A stretch of 37,507 nucleotides of DNA from Clostridia bacterium (lineage in GTDB: Bacteria > Bacillota > Clostridia > Oscillospirales > Acutalibacteraceae): the NCBI GenBank assembly GCA_017436285.1, contig JAFSDL010000062.1:1-37507 (forward strand), read 5' to 3'. Every line of letters starts with the position of its first letter. Positions within the stretch are counted from its first letter, which is position 1. Under the pieces are notes generated by a model. The model saw only the letters and a list, made by a program, of their open reading frames with translations. It made no database searches and was not told the DNA's origin. Below are positions 24,163 through 30,377 of the stretch, piece by piece. A program made the position numbers and the translations under genes.

Positions 24163-24191
24163 AGTATAGCAGAAATAATAATCAAGTTCAA
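24163..24191 (-). promoter_or_regulatory. Promoter of the YbaK-like gene
   Basis: On the minus strand TTGAAC (24191-24186) and TATACT (24168-24163) are 17 bases apart, with TGC before the -10 box. Confidence 0.75.
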
Positions 24192-24196
24192 GTTAA

Positions 24197-24365
24197 ATGA
24201 TATATCGAAGATGCGATATGATATACGGCTTTGACGTGTGATATATTTGCTATGCAAATATGAGATAATATCCGTTCCGTTATGCGCGAAGCGTATATCA
24301 TCTTCGGAGCAGATATCATAGCTTATAGCTATATCATCCGTGACCTTAGGGAACGGATATCATTG
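24197..24365. repeat. ATGATAT-type imperfect inverted repeat element
   Basis: About 170 bases between ybaK-like and ssrA. The left half repeats TGATAT on the plus strand, the right half repeats ATATCA, so the whole is a loose inverted repeat centred near 24285. Between the ATGATAT motifs lie small stem-loops such as ATTTGC-TAT-GCAAAT (24245-24259), CGAAGATG (24206-24213) with CATCTTCG (24299-24306), and TATCCGTTCC with GGAACGGATA. No transposase is encoded. I recall similar ATGATAT-spaced stem-loops in clostridial genomes; they look like non-autonomous repeats. Confidence 0.65.
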
Positions 24366-24396
24366 AAAAAAGCACTTCTTTCGAAGTGCTTTTTTT
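24366..24396 (-). terminator. Terminator of tmRNA
   Basis: GCACTTC (24372-24378) pairs with GAAGTGC (24383-24389), six A and seven T on the sides. On the minus strand it comes directly after the CCA end of tmRNA. Confidence 0.92.
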
Positions 24397-24397
24397 A

Positions 24398-24749
24398 TGG
24401 TGGAGATGATGGGAGTCGAACCCATGTCCGAAAATCTATTCCCGAAACTTTCTACGAGCGTAGTTTATCTTTTGAAATTCCCTTGGGGAAACGCCGATAA
24501 GCAGGCTTTAACCCTCGGTAGCCCTTTAGACCGTGACAAGATACAAGGCTCTCTCTTGTTCACGTGCACCGCTAAATGACGCTCCTATCTGAGTCGCGGT
24601 ACTCTCAGTAGGAACGGCAGCTGACTTAAGCAGCTGCTAAAACTGTTTTATTATTGTCAGTTATTTTTAAAAGTGTGGTTTTTAAAGCGGTACCACGCCT
24701 CTGCTCGCTTATAACGGTTCAAAATCCCCGTCGAAATCCTTTCATCCCC
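24398..24749 (-). ncRNA. ssrA: Transfer-messenger RNA (tmRNA)
   Basis: About 352 nt. The 5' end GGGGATG pairs with CATCTCC before the encoded ACCA 3' end; the T arm (GGGTTCGACTCCC type) and 5' GAAAGGATTTCGACGGGGA are diagnostic. The tag reading frame is at 24661-24626: T-D-N-N-K-T-V-L-A-A-A then TAA, with the stop placed in the loop of a GCAGCTG/CAGCTGC hairpin, as usual. The first codon appears to be ACU (Thr) where Ala is common; the exact resume codon is inferred. It rescues stalled ribosomes and marks their products for proteolysis, together with SmpB encoded 0.8 kb upstream on the same strand. Confidence 0.97.
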
Positions 24750-24760
24750 GGATATCTTTT

Positions 24761-24806
24761 GGTACATATACAGAACATCAAATTGCTCTGTATATGTACC
24801 TTTTTT
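24761..24806. other. 14-base perfect hairpin between the XRE gene and ssrA
   Basis: GGTACATATACAGA (24761-24774) pairs perfectly with TCTGTATATGTACC (24787-24800). The T-run (24801-24806) is on the plus-strand side, where no gene needs a terminator; on the minus strand the hairpin follows the XRE gene stop by 7 bases and ends 11 bases before the mature tmRNA end. It could mark RNA processing of a joint transcript, or be a remnant palindrome. Confidence 0.7.
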
Positions 24807-24807
24807 G

Positions 24808-25383
24808 TTATTCTATTATAAATCTGACAATTGTGCCATCTTCGGCTTCAACCTTGAAAACCTCGCCGGTTGCTCCGTCTTCAACTATATTGAGAATTTC
24901 ATCAAGCTGAACACCGTTTAATGTATTGTTGCCTAAAACACCGGAAATACCATTACCCATTTTAGCAAATCTTTTTATTGTTGAAAAGGGGAGGGAAACA
25001 TTTACCGGATTTTGATTTTGTTTAGTGACATTAATAGTGAAGCTTAATTTGCTTGTATCAACGGATTTTGTTTTTTGCTCTTCGGTTTTCTTTTGTACAT
25101 TTCCTAATAATTCATCGATACTTATATTAAGCAGTTGAGAAATTTTAGGAAGTAACTGAATATCAGGACAGGATACATCATTTTCCCATTTTGATACTGC
25201 TTGAGGAGTTACGCCCAAAAGCTCAGAAAACTCCTCTTGTGTGTAGTTGCTTTTCTTTCTGCCTTCGGCAATTTTTTGACCTAATGTTGAGACTTCTGCA
25301 TCCTCTTCGTTGATAACGGGAGCATCATTTTCCTGCTCATTAATAACGTTCTTTTCTTGTTCTTTTCTCTTAAATATTGACAT
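24808..25383 (-). CDS. XRE-family regulator with C-terminal stress-type domain
   Basis: 191 residues from ATG at 25383 with AAGGAG ahead. Residues 1-30 are highly charged; residues 34-90 are a HTH_3 domain (LGQKIAEGRKKSNYTQEEFSELLGVTPQAVSKWENDVSCPDIQLLPKISQLLNISIDELLG). The last 75 residues (VNVSLPFSTIKRFAKMG...LDEILNIVEDGATGEVFKVEAEDGTIVRFIIE) recall the small module found beside DUF4097/YvlB-like envelope-stress proteins; this is memory only. DNA binding is near certain; target unknown. It lies between smpB and ssrA on the same strand, and two direct repeats in its leader suggest self-control. Confidence 0.83.
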   Translation of the reverse strand: MSIFKRKEQEKNVINEQENDAPVINEEDAEVSTLGQKIAEGRKKSNYTQEEFSELLGVTPQAVSKWENDVSCPDIQLLPKISQLLNISIDELLGNVQKKTEEQKTKSVDTSKLSFTINVTKQNQNPVNVSLPFSTIKRFAKMGNGISGVLGNNTLNGVQLDEILNIVEDGATGEVFKVEAEDGTIVRFIIE

Positions 25384-25400
25384 AATTCTTTCTCCTTTAC

Positions 25401-25426
25401 TTCGGTAAAATTTTCCTTTCGGTAAA
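25401..25426 (-). promoter_or_regulatory. Direct repeat in the leader of the XRE gene
   Basis: TTCGGTAAA occurs at 25401-25409 and 25418-25426, 17 bases start to start, between the coding start and a nearby TTCT-ATCGG-AGAA dyad at 25431-25443. A candidate autoregulatory operator; no promoter of good quality is seen. Confidence 0.4.
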
Positions 25427-25537
25427 TCCATTCTATCGGAGAATATGTTTTTTTAGAAGATAGCAAAGGTTGAAATGGAGGTTTTTTTATAAACTATTGG
25501 TTGTAAAGCCATAAAACCAACTAAACTATCAGTTGAA

Positions 25538-26005
25538 TTACCTGTTTCTTTCAGCTAAACTGCGTTCGATGTTGCGTTGTGCATCTCTTTTGGCTTCAGC
25601 TTCTCGCTTGTCGTAGTTTTTCTTACCTTTACATAATCCTACAAGCATTTTTGCTTTTCCTCTTTCGTTGAAATAAACAGAGAGGGGGATGAGGGCACAG
25701 CCTTGTTGCTTAACCTCGCCCATAAGCTTCATAATTTCTTTTTTATGCATTAAAAGACGCTTGGGTCTTAAAGGGTCACGGTTGAAACGGTTACCCATTT
25801 CATAGGGTGATATATGCACACCATTTGCAAGCATTTCACCATTTACAACATTGCACCAGGAATCCTTAAGGTTAAGCTTACCTGCACGGATGGATTTGAT
25901 TTCCGTACCGAAAAGCTCAATTCCTGCTTCATAGGTTTCAAGAACAAAGTAGTCATGGTAAGCCTTTTTGTTCTGTGCAACGGTTTTATTTTCCTTTGTA
26001 GCCAT
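25538..26005 (-). CDS. smpB: SsrA-binding protein
   Basis: 155 residues, full length. AYHDYFVLETYEAGIELFGTEIKSIRAGKLNLKDSW, the block VHISPYEMGNRFNRDPLRPKRLLMHKKEI and the basic tail GKKNYDKREAEAKRDAQRNIERSLAERN are diagnostic. It carries tmRNA into the A site of stalled ribosomes. AAGGAG precedes the ATG at 26005. Its leader is the second copy of the heptamer cassette (26025-26085), which contains TATAAT elements on the coding strand and may hold its promoter. The XRE gene follows after 150 bases and tmRNA after that. Confidence 0.97.
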   Translation of the reverse strand: MATKENKTVAQNKKAYHDYFVLETYEAGIELFGTEIKSIRAGKLNLKDSWCNVVNGEMLANGVHISPYEMGNRFNRDPLRPKRLLMHKKEIMKLMGEVKQQGCALIPLSVYFNERGKAKMLVGLCKGKKNYDKREAEAKRDAQRNIERSLAERNR

Positions 26006-26024
26006 AACTACTCCTTTCTAAAAG

Positions 26025-26175
26025 TGGCAAGTTGAAAGTGGCAAGTGGCAAGTTTCGGGACCTGCGGTCGGAAATTATAATTATAATATTCGGAAGCGAA
26101 GCTTCCCCTTAATTTTCCACTTTCCATTTTAAATTTTCAATTCAATTACGTATTACGTATTAAGCATTACGAATT
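26025..26175. repeat. Leader cassette copy 2 and two more heptamer arrays up to the recR stop
   Basis: From left to right: TGGCAAG, TTGAAAG, TGGCAAG, TGGCAAG (26025-26052); hairpin GACC-GCA-GGTC; TATAAT on the minus strand twice (26074-26079, 26080-26085); palindrome GGAAGCGAAGCTTCC (26092-26106); TTTTCCA, CTTTCCA, TTTTAAA, TTTTCAA, TTCAATT (26113-26147); ACGTATT, ACGTATT, AAGCATT, ACGAATT (26148-26175). The last array overlaps the recR stop codon. 26024-26071 equals 2761-2808 exactly. The whole gap between recR and smpB consists of these modules; no normal terminator is present. Confidence 0.85.
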
Positions 26176-26773
26176 ATAATTCGCTTCTGCCTGCCAACGC
26201 TCTCATAAGTGTGACATCGTCAGCATACTCAATATCTGCACCAACGGGAATACCATAAGCAAGTCTTGTTACCTTAACACCGAATGGCTTTATTAACTTG
26301 CTTATGTACATTGCGGTTGTGTCACCCTCAATAGTGGGGTTTGTTGCCATAATAAGCTCTGTTATTTCGCTTTTTGCACATCTTTCAACAAGGCTTTTTA
26401 TGGTGAGCTGTTCAGGACCTATACCATTCATAGGTGAAATAACTCCGTGAAGAACGTGGTAAACGCCACTGAAATCTCTTGTTCTTTCCATTGCAAGAAC
26501 ATCCTTGGGCTCTTCCACAACGCAGACTGTTGCTTTATCTCTGTTTACGCTTTCGCATATAGGACAAAGCTCGTTTTCTGTAAGGTTATGGCAAAGTGCA
26601 CAACGGTGTATTTTTGTGTGGGCATTTATTATTGCTTCGGAAAATTCTTTTGCCTCTTCGTCAGTTAAATCAAGCACATGAAAAGCCATTCTCTGAGCAG
26701 TTTTTCTGCCGATTGAGGGCATTTTCTGAAATTGCTCAATTAACTTTTCAAGGGCCGCAACATCGTATGCCAT
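26174..26773 (-). CDS. recR: Recombination protein RecR
   Basis: 199 residues, normal length. Helix-hairpin-helix MPSIGRKTAQRMAFHVL (18-34), zinc finger Cys58-x2-Cys61 and Cys70-x2-Cys73, then TOPRIM with VCVVEEPKDVLAMERT and a Walker-like ATNPTIEGDTTAMYI. It acts with RecF/RecO to load RecA on gaps. One base separates its start from the ybaB stop, so it is the last gene of dnaX-ybaB-recR. Its final codons and stop lie inside a heptamer array, which may set the 3' end. Confidence 0.97.
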   Translation of the reverse strand: MAYDVAALEKLIEQFQKMPSIGRKTAQRMAFHVLDLTDEEAKEFSEAIINAHTKIHRCALCHNLTENELCPICESVNRDKATVCVVEEPKDVLAMERTRDFSGVYHVLHGVISPMNGIGPEQLTIKSLVERCAKSEITELIMATNPTIEGDTTAMYISKLIKPFGVKVTRLAYGIPVGADIEYADDVTLMRALAGRSEL

Positions 26774-26774
26774 A

Positions 26775-27122
26775 TCAGAAACCTAAGCCTGCGGGAAGTC
26801 CGAGTCCGCTTGTTGCACTACCCATCTTCTGCTCCATAGTATCGGATGCCTTGCGGATTGCTTCGTTAGTAGCTGCAATAATCATATCGGAGAGAATTTC
26901 AACATCGTCAGGGTCAACAACATCTGGCTGAATGTTAACAGAAACAACCTCGTGCTTGCCGGTTACAGTAACCTCAACTGCACCGCCACCTGCACTTGCA
27001 GAAAATTCAGAGCTTTCAACCTCTTCCTGAATACGAGCCATTTCGTTCTGCATATCCTGGATTTTTTTCATCATTGCAGCCTGAGAGTTTCCGCCGCCTT
27101 GGTTAGGAATTCTTGCTTTCAT
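26775..27122 (-). CDS. ybaB: YbaB/EbfC nucleoid-associated protein
   Basis: 115 residues, normal for the family. A Gly/Gln-rich start, a coiled-coil-prone helix MMKKIQDMQNEMARIQEEVESSEFSASAGGGAVEVTVTG and the block VVSVNIQPDVVDPDDVEILSDMIIAATNEAIRKASDTMEQKMG. A small dimeric DNA-binding protein that usually lies between dnaX and recR, as here. Its exact role is not settled in any organism. Confidence 0.95.
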   Translation of the reverse strand: MKARIPNQGGGNSQAAMMKKIQDMQNEMARIQEEVESSEFSASAGGGAVEVTVTGKHEVVSVNIQPDVVDPDDVEILSDMIIAATNEAIRKASDTMEQKMGSATSGLGLPAGLGF

Positions 27123-27148
27123 ATTATTCTACCATCCTTTTTTATGAT

Positions 27149-28927
27149 TTATTCTTCAATTATAAAATCTATATTGTGTTTACTGAGCTTTGAGAGAAAC
27201 GCATCAATTGGTTCAGCAGTTTCATCTGCAGCAGGGGAAGAACCGTCATTGTAAATCATCGGCTTGAGCTTTTCGCCTGTTGCCCGCATAAGTGCTTCTG
27301 CAATTGAATCTGCGTGCATTTTTTGAGTAAACATCTGACTGAATGCAGTATTTTTAGCTTTAATGAAAACTGTGTTACCTGCTCTGAAAGCAGTTGAGCC
27401 GATAAGCATCGGATATAAGGGTCTGCTTATTTTTGAAAGCTGATTTAAAGTGTTTTCCCAGGCTGCAAAGGGCACAGCGTTATCTGAATCTGTAACAATA
27501 CCTGTATCTATCTTTTGTGGTTGAGGTGCAAGTTGGGGAGCAACCTCTTTAATTTCTTCAACAACCTTTTCTTCGGGAGCTTCGGGGATGAACTCTTCAA
27601 AAGCAGGTGGCTCATCAAAGGGTATTTCATTGAGAGGAATTGCATCGGGCTCTTCAACCTGAACGGGAGCAGCCTCTTCAACCTCTTTAATTTCTTCAAC
27701 AACCTTTTGAGGTGCAGTTTCTTCTATCACTTTCTTCGGCTTCTGAGACTCTGCAACTGTGACTGTTACACCCTGAGCCTTTAGAATCATCAGTTGTGCT
27801 TCTAATTCATCAAGCCTGCGGATAACTGCCGCATTATCTGTGGAAAGAGCAGGCTCACACAGTCTTATAAGAGTGGTTTCTGTCTGAGCTCTCTGGTGAG
27901 AGCTGTATTTTAATTGTGAAGCCTCACGGCAAAGGGTCTCCATTATATGAAGAATTGTGCCATAGGTCATTTTCTCTGCGTTTTCCTTGTAGCGTTTGAG
28001 CTCATCAGGAGTGCTTACAATGAATTTTTCAGGATTTTTAGTGGTTTTTGCCATCATAATATTCCTGAAATGGTTAACAAGCTCACTCATAAGCCTTTCC
28101 ATATCGCAGGAAGAGGAATGGAGCCTGTCAATTATGTTGAGAACAGCGGGACTGTCCTGGTTTAAAAGGGCATCGGAAATTTCAAAAAGATAATCCTTTC
28201 CCAAAAGACCGGCTGCATTACCAACTGTGTTTACAGTAATGGGCTCGTTATAGCCTGCACATTGGTCAAGAATTGAAAGTGCATCACGCAAGGCACCATC
28301 AGAAACTCTTGCAATAAGAAGAGCAGCATCATTTGATAACTGCAAATTCTCATTTTCTGCAACTGTCATAAGTCTTGCGGCAATGTCTTCAGGCGGAATT
28401 CTCCTGAAATCAAAGCGTTGGCATCTTGAAAGAATAGTTGCAGGAAGCTTCTGAACCTCGGTGGTTGCAAGAATAAATAAAACGTGCTCTGGTGGTTCTT
28501 CAAGAGTTTTCAAAAGGGCATTAAAAGCACCGGTTGAAAGCATATGAACCTCGTCAATAATATAAACTCTGTATTTTGCGGCAGCAGGAGTGAAATTAAC
28601 CTCATCCCTTAAGTCACGTATGTTGTCAACACTGTTGTTGCTTGCAGCGTCAATTTCCGTAACATCAAGAATTGAACCATCATCAATGCCCTTACAAATA
28701 CGACATTCGTTACAGGGACTGCCATTAACGGGATTAAGGCAGTTAACCGCCTTTGCAAGAATTTTTGCACAGGTAGTCTTACCGGTACCTCTGGAGCCGG
28801 TAAAAAGATACGCGTGGGAAAGCCTGCCGGTAGAAATCTCATTCATAAGAGTTTCTGTGATATGGTTCTGACCGGAAACATCCGAGAAAACCTGCGGTCT
28901 CCATTTTCTGTATAATGCTCTGTACAA
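27149..28927 (-). CDS. dnaX: DNA polymerase III subunit gamma/tau
   Basis: 592 residues from TTG at 28927, chosen because it gives MYRALYRKWRPQVF, the exact family start, with AAGGAG ahead; the longer frame upstream translates intergenic repeats. Walker A TGSRGTGKT (43-51), zinc cysteines 63, 72, 75 and 78, Walker B VYIIDEVHML, and SRC motif LSRCQRFDFR. Residues 380-500 are an acidic Pro/Glu-rich linker with VVEEIKEV repeated twice; the C-terminal 110 residues are the tau-like domain. It is the clamp-loader motor and ties the replisome together. I see no A-AAA-AAG slip site, so a short gamma form is not predicted. Confidence 0.97.
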   Translation of the reverse strand: MYRALYRKWRPQVFSDVSGQNHITETLMNEISTGRLSHAYLFTGSRGTGKTTCAKILAKAVNCLNPVNGSPCNECRICKGIDDGSILDVTEIDAASNNSVDNIRDLRDEVNFTPAAAKYRVYIIDEVHMLSTGAFNALLKTLEEPPEHVLFILATTEVQKLPATILSRCQRFDFRRIPPEDIAARLMTVAENENLQLSNDAALLIARVSDGALRDALSILDQCAGYNEPITVNTVGNAAGLLGKDYLFEISDALLNQDSPAVLNIIDRLHSSSCDMERLMSELVNHFRNIMMAKTTKNPEKFIVSTPDELKRYKENAEKMTYGTILHIMETLCREASQLKYSSHQRAQTETTLIRLCEPALSTDNAAVIRRLDELEAQLMILKAQGVTVTVAESQKPKKVIEETAPQKVVEEIKEVEEAAPVQVEEPDAIPLNEIPFDEPPAFEEFIPEAPEEKVVEEIKEVAPQLAPQPQKIDTGIVTDSDNAVPFAAWENTLNQLSKISRPLYPMLIGSTAFRAGNTVFIKAKNTAFSQMFTQKMHADSIAEALMRATGEKLKPMIYNDGSSPAADETAEPIDAFLSKLSKHNIDFIIEE

Positions 28928-28949
28928 AATATTCACTCCTTGAATAAAG

Positions 28950-29150
28950 TTGCAAGTTGGAAGTGGCAAGTTGGAAGTGGCAAGTATCGGGGCGAAGCCG
29001 ATTATAAAGATGCCAGATACCAGATGCCAGATGCCAGATGCCAGTATCGGGGCGCGAAAATGCGCCGTAGAAGATTTGGTAACAGTATCGCGACGCTTAA
29101 AATGCCGTGCGCAGCACCCGACATTCCTCACTCCTCATTCCTCATTCCTC
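28950..29150. repeat. Leader cassette copy 3 of dnaX and two further heptamer arrays
   Basis: TTGCAAG, TTGGAAG, TGGCAAG, TTGGAAG, TGGCAAG (28950-28984); a TCGG/CCGA hairpin (28986-29001) and TATAAT on the minus strand (29001-29006); ATGCCAG, ATACCAG, ATGCCAG x3 (29010-29044); GGGGCGC-GAAAAT-GCGCC stem (29049-29066); ATTCCTC, ACTCCTC, ATTCCTC, ATTCCTC (29123-29150). TATCGGGGCG flanks the middle array on both sides (28985, 29045). The stretch lies between SRP RNA and dnaX and holds no gene. Confidence 0.85.
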
Positions 29151-29180
29151 ACTTTTTTCATTTGCAAAGCAAATGAAAAA

Positions 29181-29331
29181 CTTACGCTCCGCTCGGTCAT
29201 ACGACGAGCAGGCGGACTGTGGCGCACAGAACGGTCCGCTTAATGCTGCTCGGTTCCCCGCCTGACATGGTTCACGGTGCCCCGTCGCACAGGACCCACC
29301 CGTCGCATGACCGAATTGAGCGTAAGTTGTT
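29181..29331 (-). ncRNA. ffs: Signal recognition particle RNA, small bacterial type
   Basis: Minus-strand GTCAGG-CGG-GGAA-CCG-AGCAGC (29265 down to about 29243) is the Ffh-binding domain with GGAA tetraloop and AGCAGC bulge. The flanks pair into one long rod: CGTCGCATGACCG (29301-29313) with CGGTCATACGACG (29194-29206), and AGCGTAAG (29319-29326) with CTTACGCT (29181-29188). No Alu domain, so 4.5S-like though somewhat long. Five T follow the stem (29180-29176), so the terminal stem can itself act as terminator. It lies upstream of dnaX, the usual Firmicutes place. The 5' end near 29331 is inferred from the promoter. Confidence 0.95.
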
Positions 29332-29338
29332 ACTACAT

Positions 29339-29367
29339 ATTATATATTAATAATAAGTAAAAATCAA
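29339..29367 (-). promoter_or_regulatory. Promoter of SRP RNA
   Basis: Minus strand TTGATT (29367-29362) and TATAAT (29344-29339) with a 17-base spacer; start predicted near 29331, 5 bases before the rod structure. Confidence 0.85.
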
Positions 29368-29383
29368 TAGTTAAAAGAGGAAA

Positions 29384-30127
29384 TTAACCTTCGTATTCGT
29401 CCTCATTCTCCCAGTTGTGCCAAACACCCTGAATGTCGTCATTGTCATCGAACATTTCAAGCATTTTGCTCATTTTTTTCATACTCTCTTCATCCTCAAG
29501 GCGAGTATATGTCTGGGGAATATAAGCGGTTTCACTGCTCATAAATTTATAACCCTTTGCTTCAAGGTCGCTTGTAACTGCGCCAAGGTCGTTGGGGTCA
29601 GTACGGATTTCGAAGATTTCTTCTTCATCTGTGATGAAGTCCAAGGCACCGCATTCAATAGCATCTTCCATAAGCTTATCTTCATCAACATCTTCTTTTT
29701 CTATGATGATTACACCGTAGTAATCAAACATAAACATAACACAACCTGATGTGCCCATATTTCCACCGTATTTATCGAAATAGTGGCGAACATCACCTGC
29801 AGTACGGTTACGGTTATCGGTAAGTGCTTTAACAACAACTGCAATACCGTTGGGACCATAGCCCTCGTAGATGATTTCTTCGTAGTTTGCGCCACCTGTT
29901 TCGCCGGCAGCCTTTTTGATAATTCTTTCAATGTTATCGTTAGGAACATTGTTTGCCTTAGCCTTAGCAATGCAATCCTTGAGCTTTGAGTTACCTGCGG
30001 GGTCGGGACCGCCCTCGCGAACTGCAACAGCAATTTCACGGCCTATTTTTGTGAAAACCTTAGCTCTTGCTTCATCAATTTTGCCTTTTTTTCTCTTAAT
30101 GGTACTCCATTTGGAATGTCCTGACAT
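29384..30127 (-). CDS. yebC: YebC/PmpR (TACO1) family protein
   Basis: 247 residues, normal length. MSGHSKWSTIKRKKGKIDEARAKVFTKIGREI at the start and DNRNRTAGDVRHYFDKYGGNMGTSGCVMFMFD in the middle are diagnostic; acidic C-terminal tail. Members were long called transcription regulators; more recent work links them to translation of difficult motifs such as polyproline. GGAGG precedes ATG 30127. Single gene with its own promoter; no terminator is seen before the SRP RNA promoter. Confidence 0.95.
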   Translation of the reverse strand: MSGHSKWSTIKRKKGKIDEARAKVFTKIGREIAVAVREGGPDPAGNSKLKDCIAKAKANNVPNDNIERIIKKAAGETGGANYEEIIYEGYGPNGIAVVVKALTDNRNRTAGDVRHYFDKYGGNMGTSGCVMFMFDYYGVIIIEKEDVDEDKLMEDAIECGALDFITDEEEIFEIRTDPNDLGAVTSDLEAKGYKFMSSETAYIPQTYTRLEDEESMKKMSKMLEMFDDNDDIQGVWHNWENEDEYEG

Positions 30128-30184
30128 TTGAAAGCCTCCAAATTAACATTAGAATTAAATTATATATATTTATACAACCTCAAT

Positions 30185-30213
30185 ATACTATCACAAGCAA
30201 TTTATTTTGTCAA
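30185..30213 (-). promoter_or_regulatory. Promoter of yebC
   Basis: Minus strand TTGACA (30213-30208) and TAGTAT (30190-30185), spacer 17. Confidence 0.85.
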
Positions 30214-30314
30214 TAATTTTAGCGGATGTATATATTTAATAAAAAATAGTCAAAAATACCAAAGAAACCATAATATTTTTGAAAGTCAGGAGATAAGAAA
30301 AAATGAAAAAAGAG

Positions 30315-30343
30315 TGGAAACATTTTCCGTATTATGTTAAAAT
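30315..30343 (+). promoter_or_regulatory. Probable promoter of the M16-lgt-folD operon
   Basis: TGGAAA (30315-30320), 17 bases, TAAAAT (30338-30343) with TGT just before (extended -10). It would start transcripts near 30350, which fits a coding start at 30378 better than the in-frame ATG at 30303. Confidence 0.55.
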
Positions 30344-30377
30344 GTTAATTAATTATGGAATAAAACGGAGTGGTACT

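Noticed and set aside
24282-24579. Short open frames over the ATGATAT element and tmRNA
   Set aside because: They read through a repeat and a structured RNA gene.
24761-24806. Terminator of the XRE gene
   Set aside because: The T-run lies on the wrong side for the minus strand; the hairpin is followed there by AAAAGATATC.
27149-28927. Programmed frameshift giving a short gamma subunit
   Set aside because: No A-AAA-AAG-type slip site seen in the dnaX coding strand.
28928-29131. 68-residue N-terminal extension of the dnaX frame
   Set aside because: It translates heptamer repeats and has no ribosome site; TTG at 28927 has AAGGAG and gives the exact family start.
2762-29150. Heptamer arrays as CRISPR
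   Set aside because: Units are 7 bases, directly adjoining, with no unique spacers and no cas genes.
28940-29243. Plus-strand frames across dnaX leader and SRP RNA
   Set aside because: The sequence is explained by repeats and the SRP RNA on the other strand.
30303-30377. Upstream ATG start for the YfmF-like gene
   Set aside because: It has a ribosome-like AGGAG, but the likely promoter lies downstream of it and the added residues do not fit the family.
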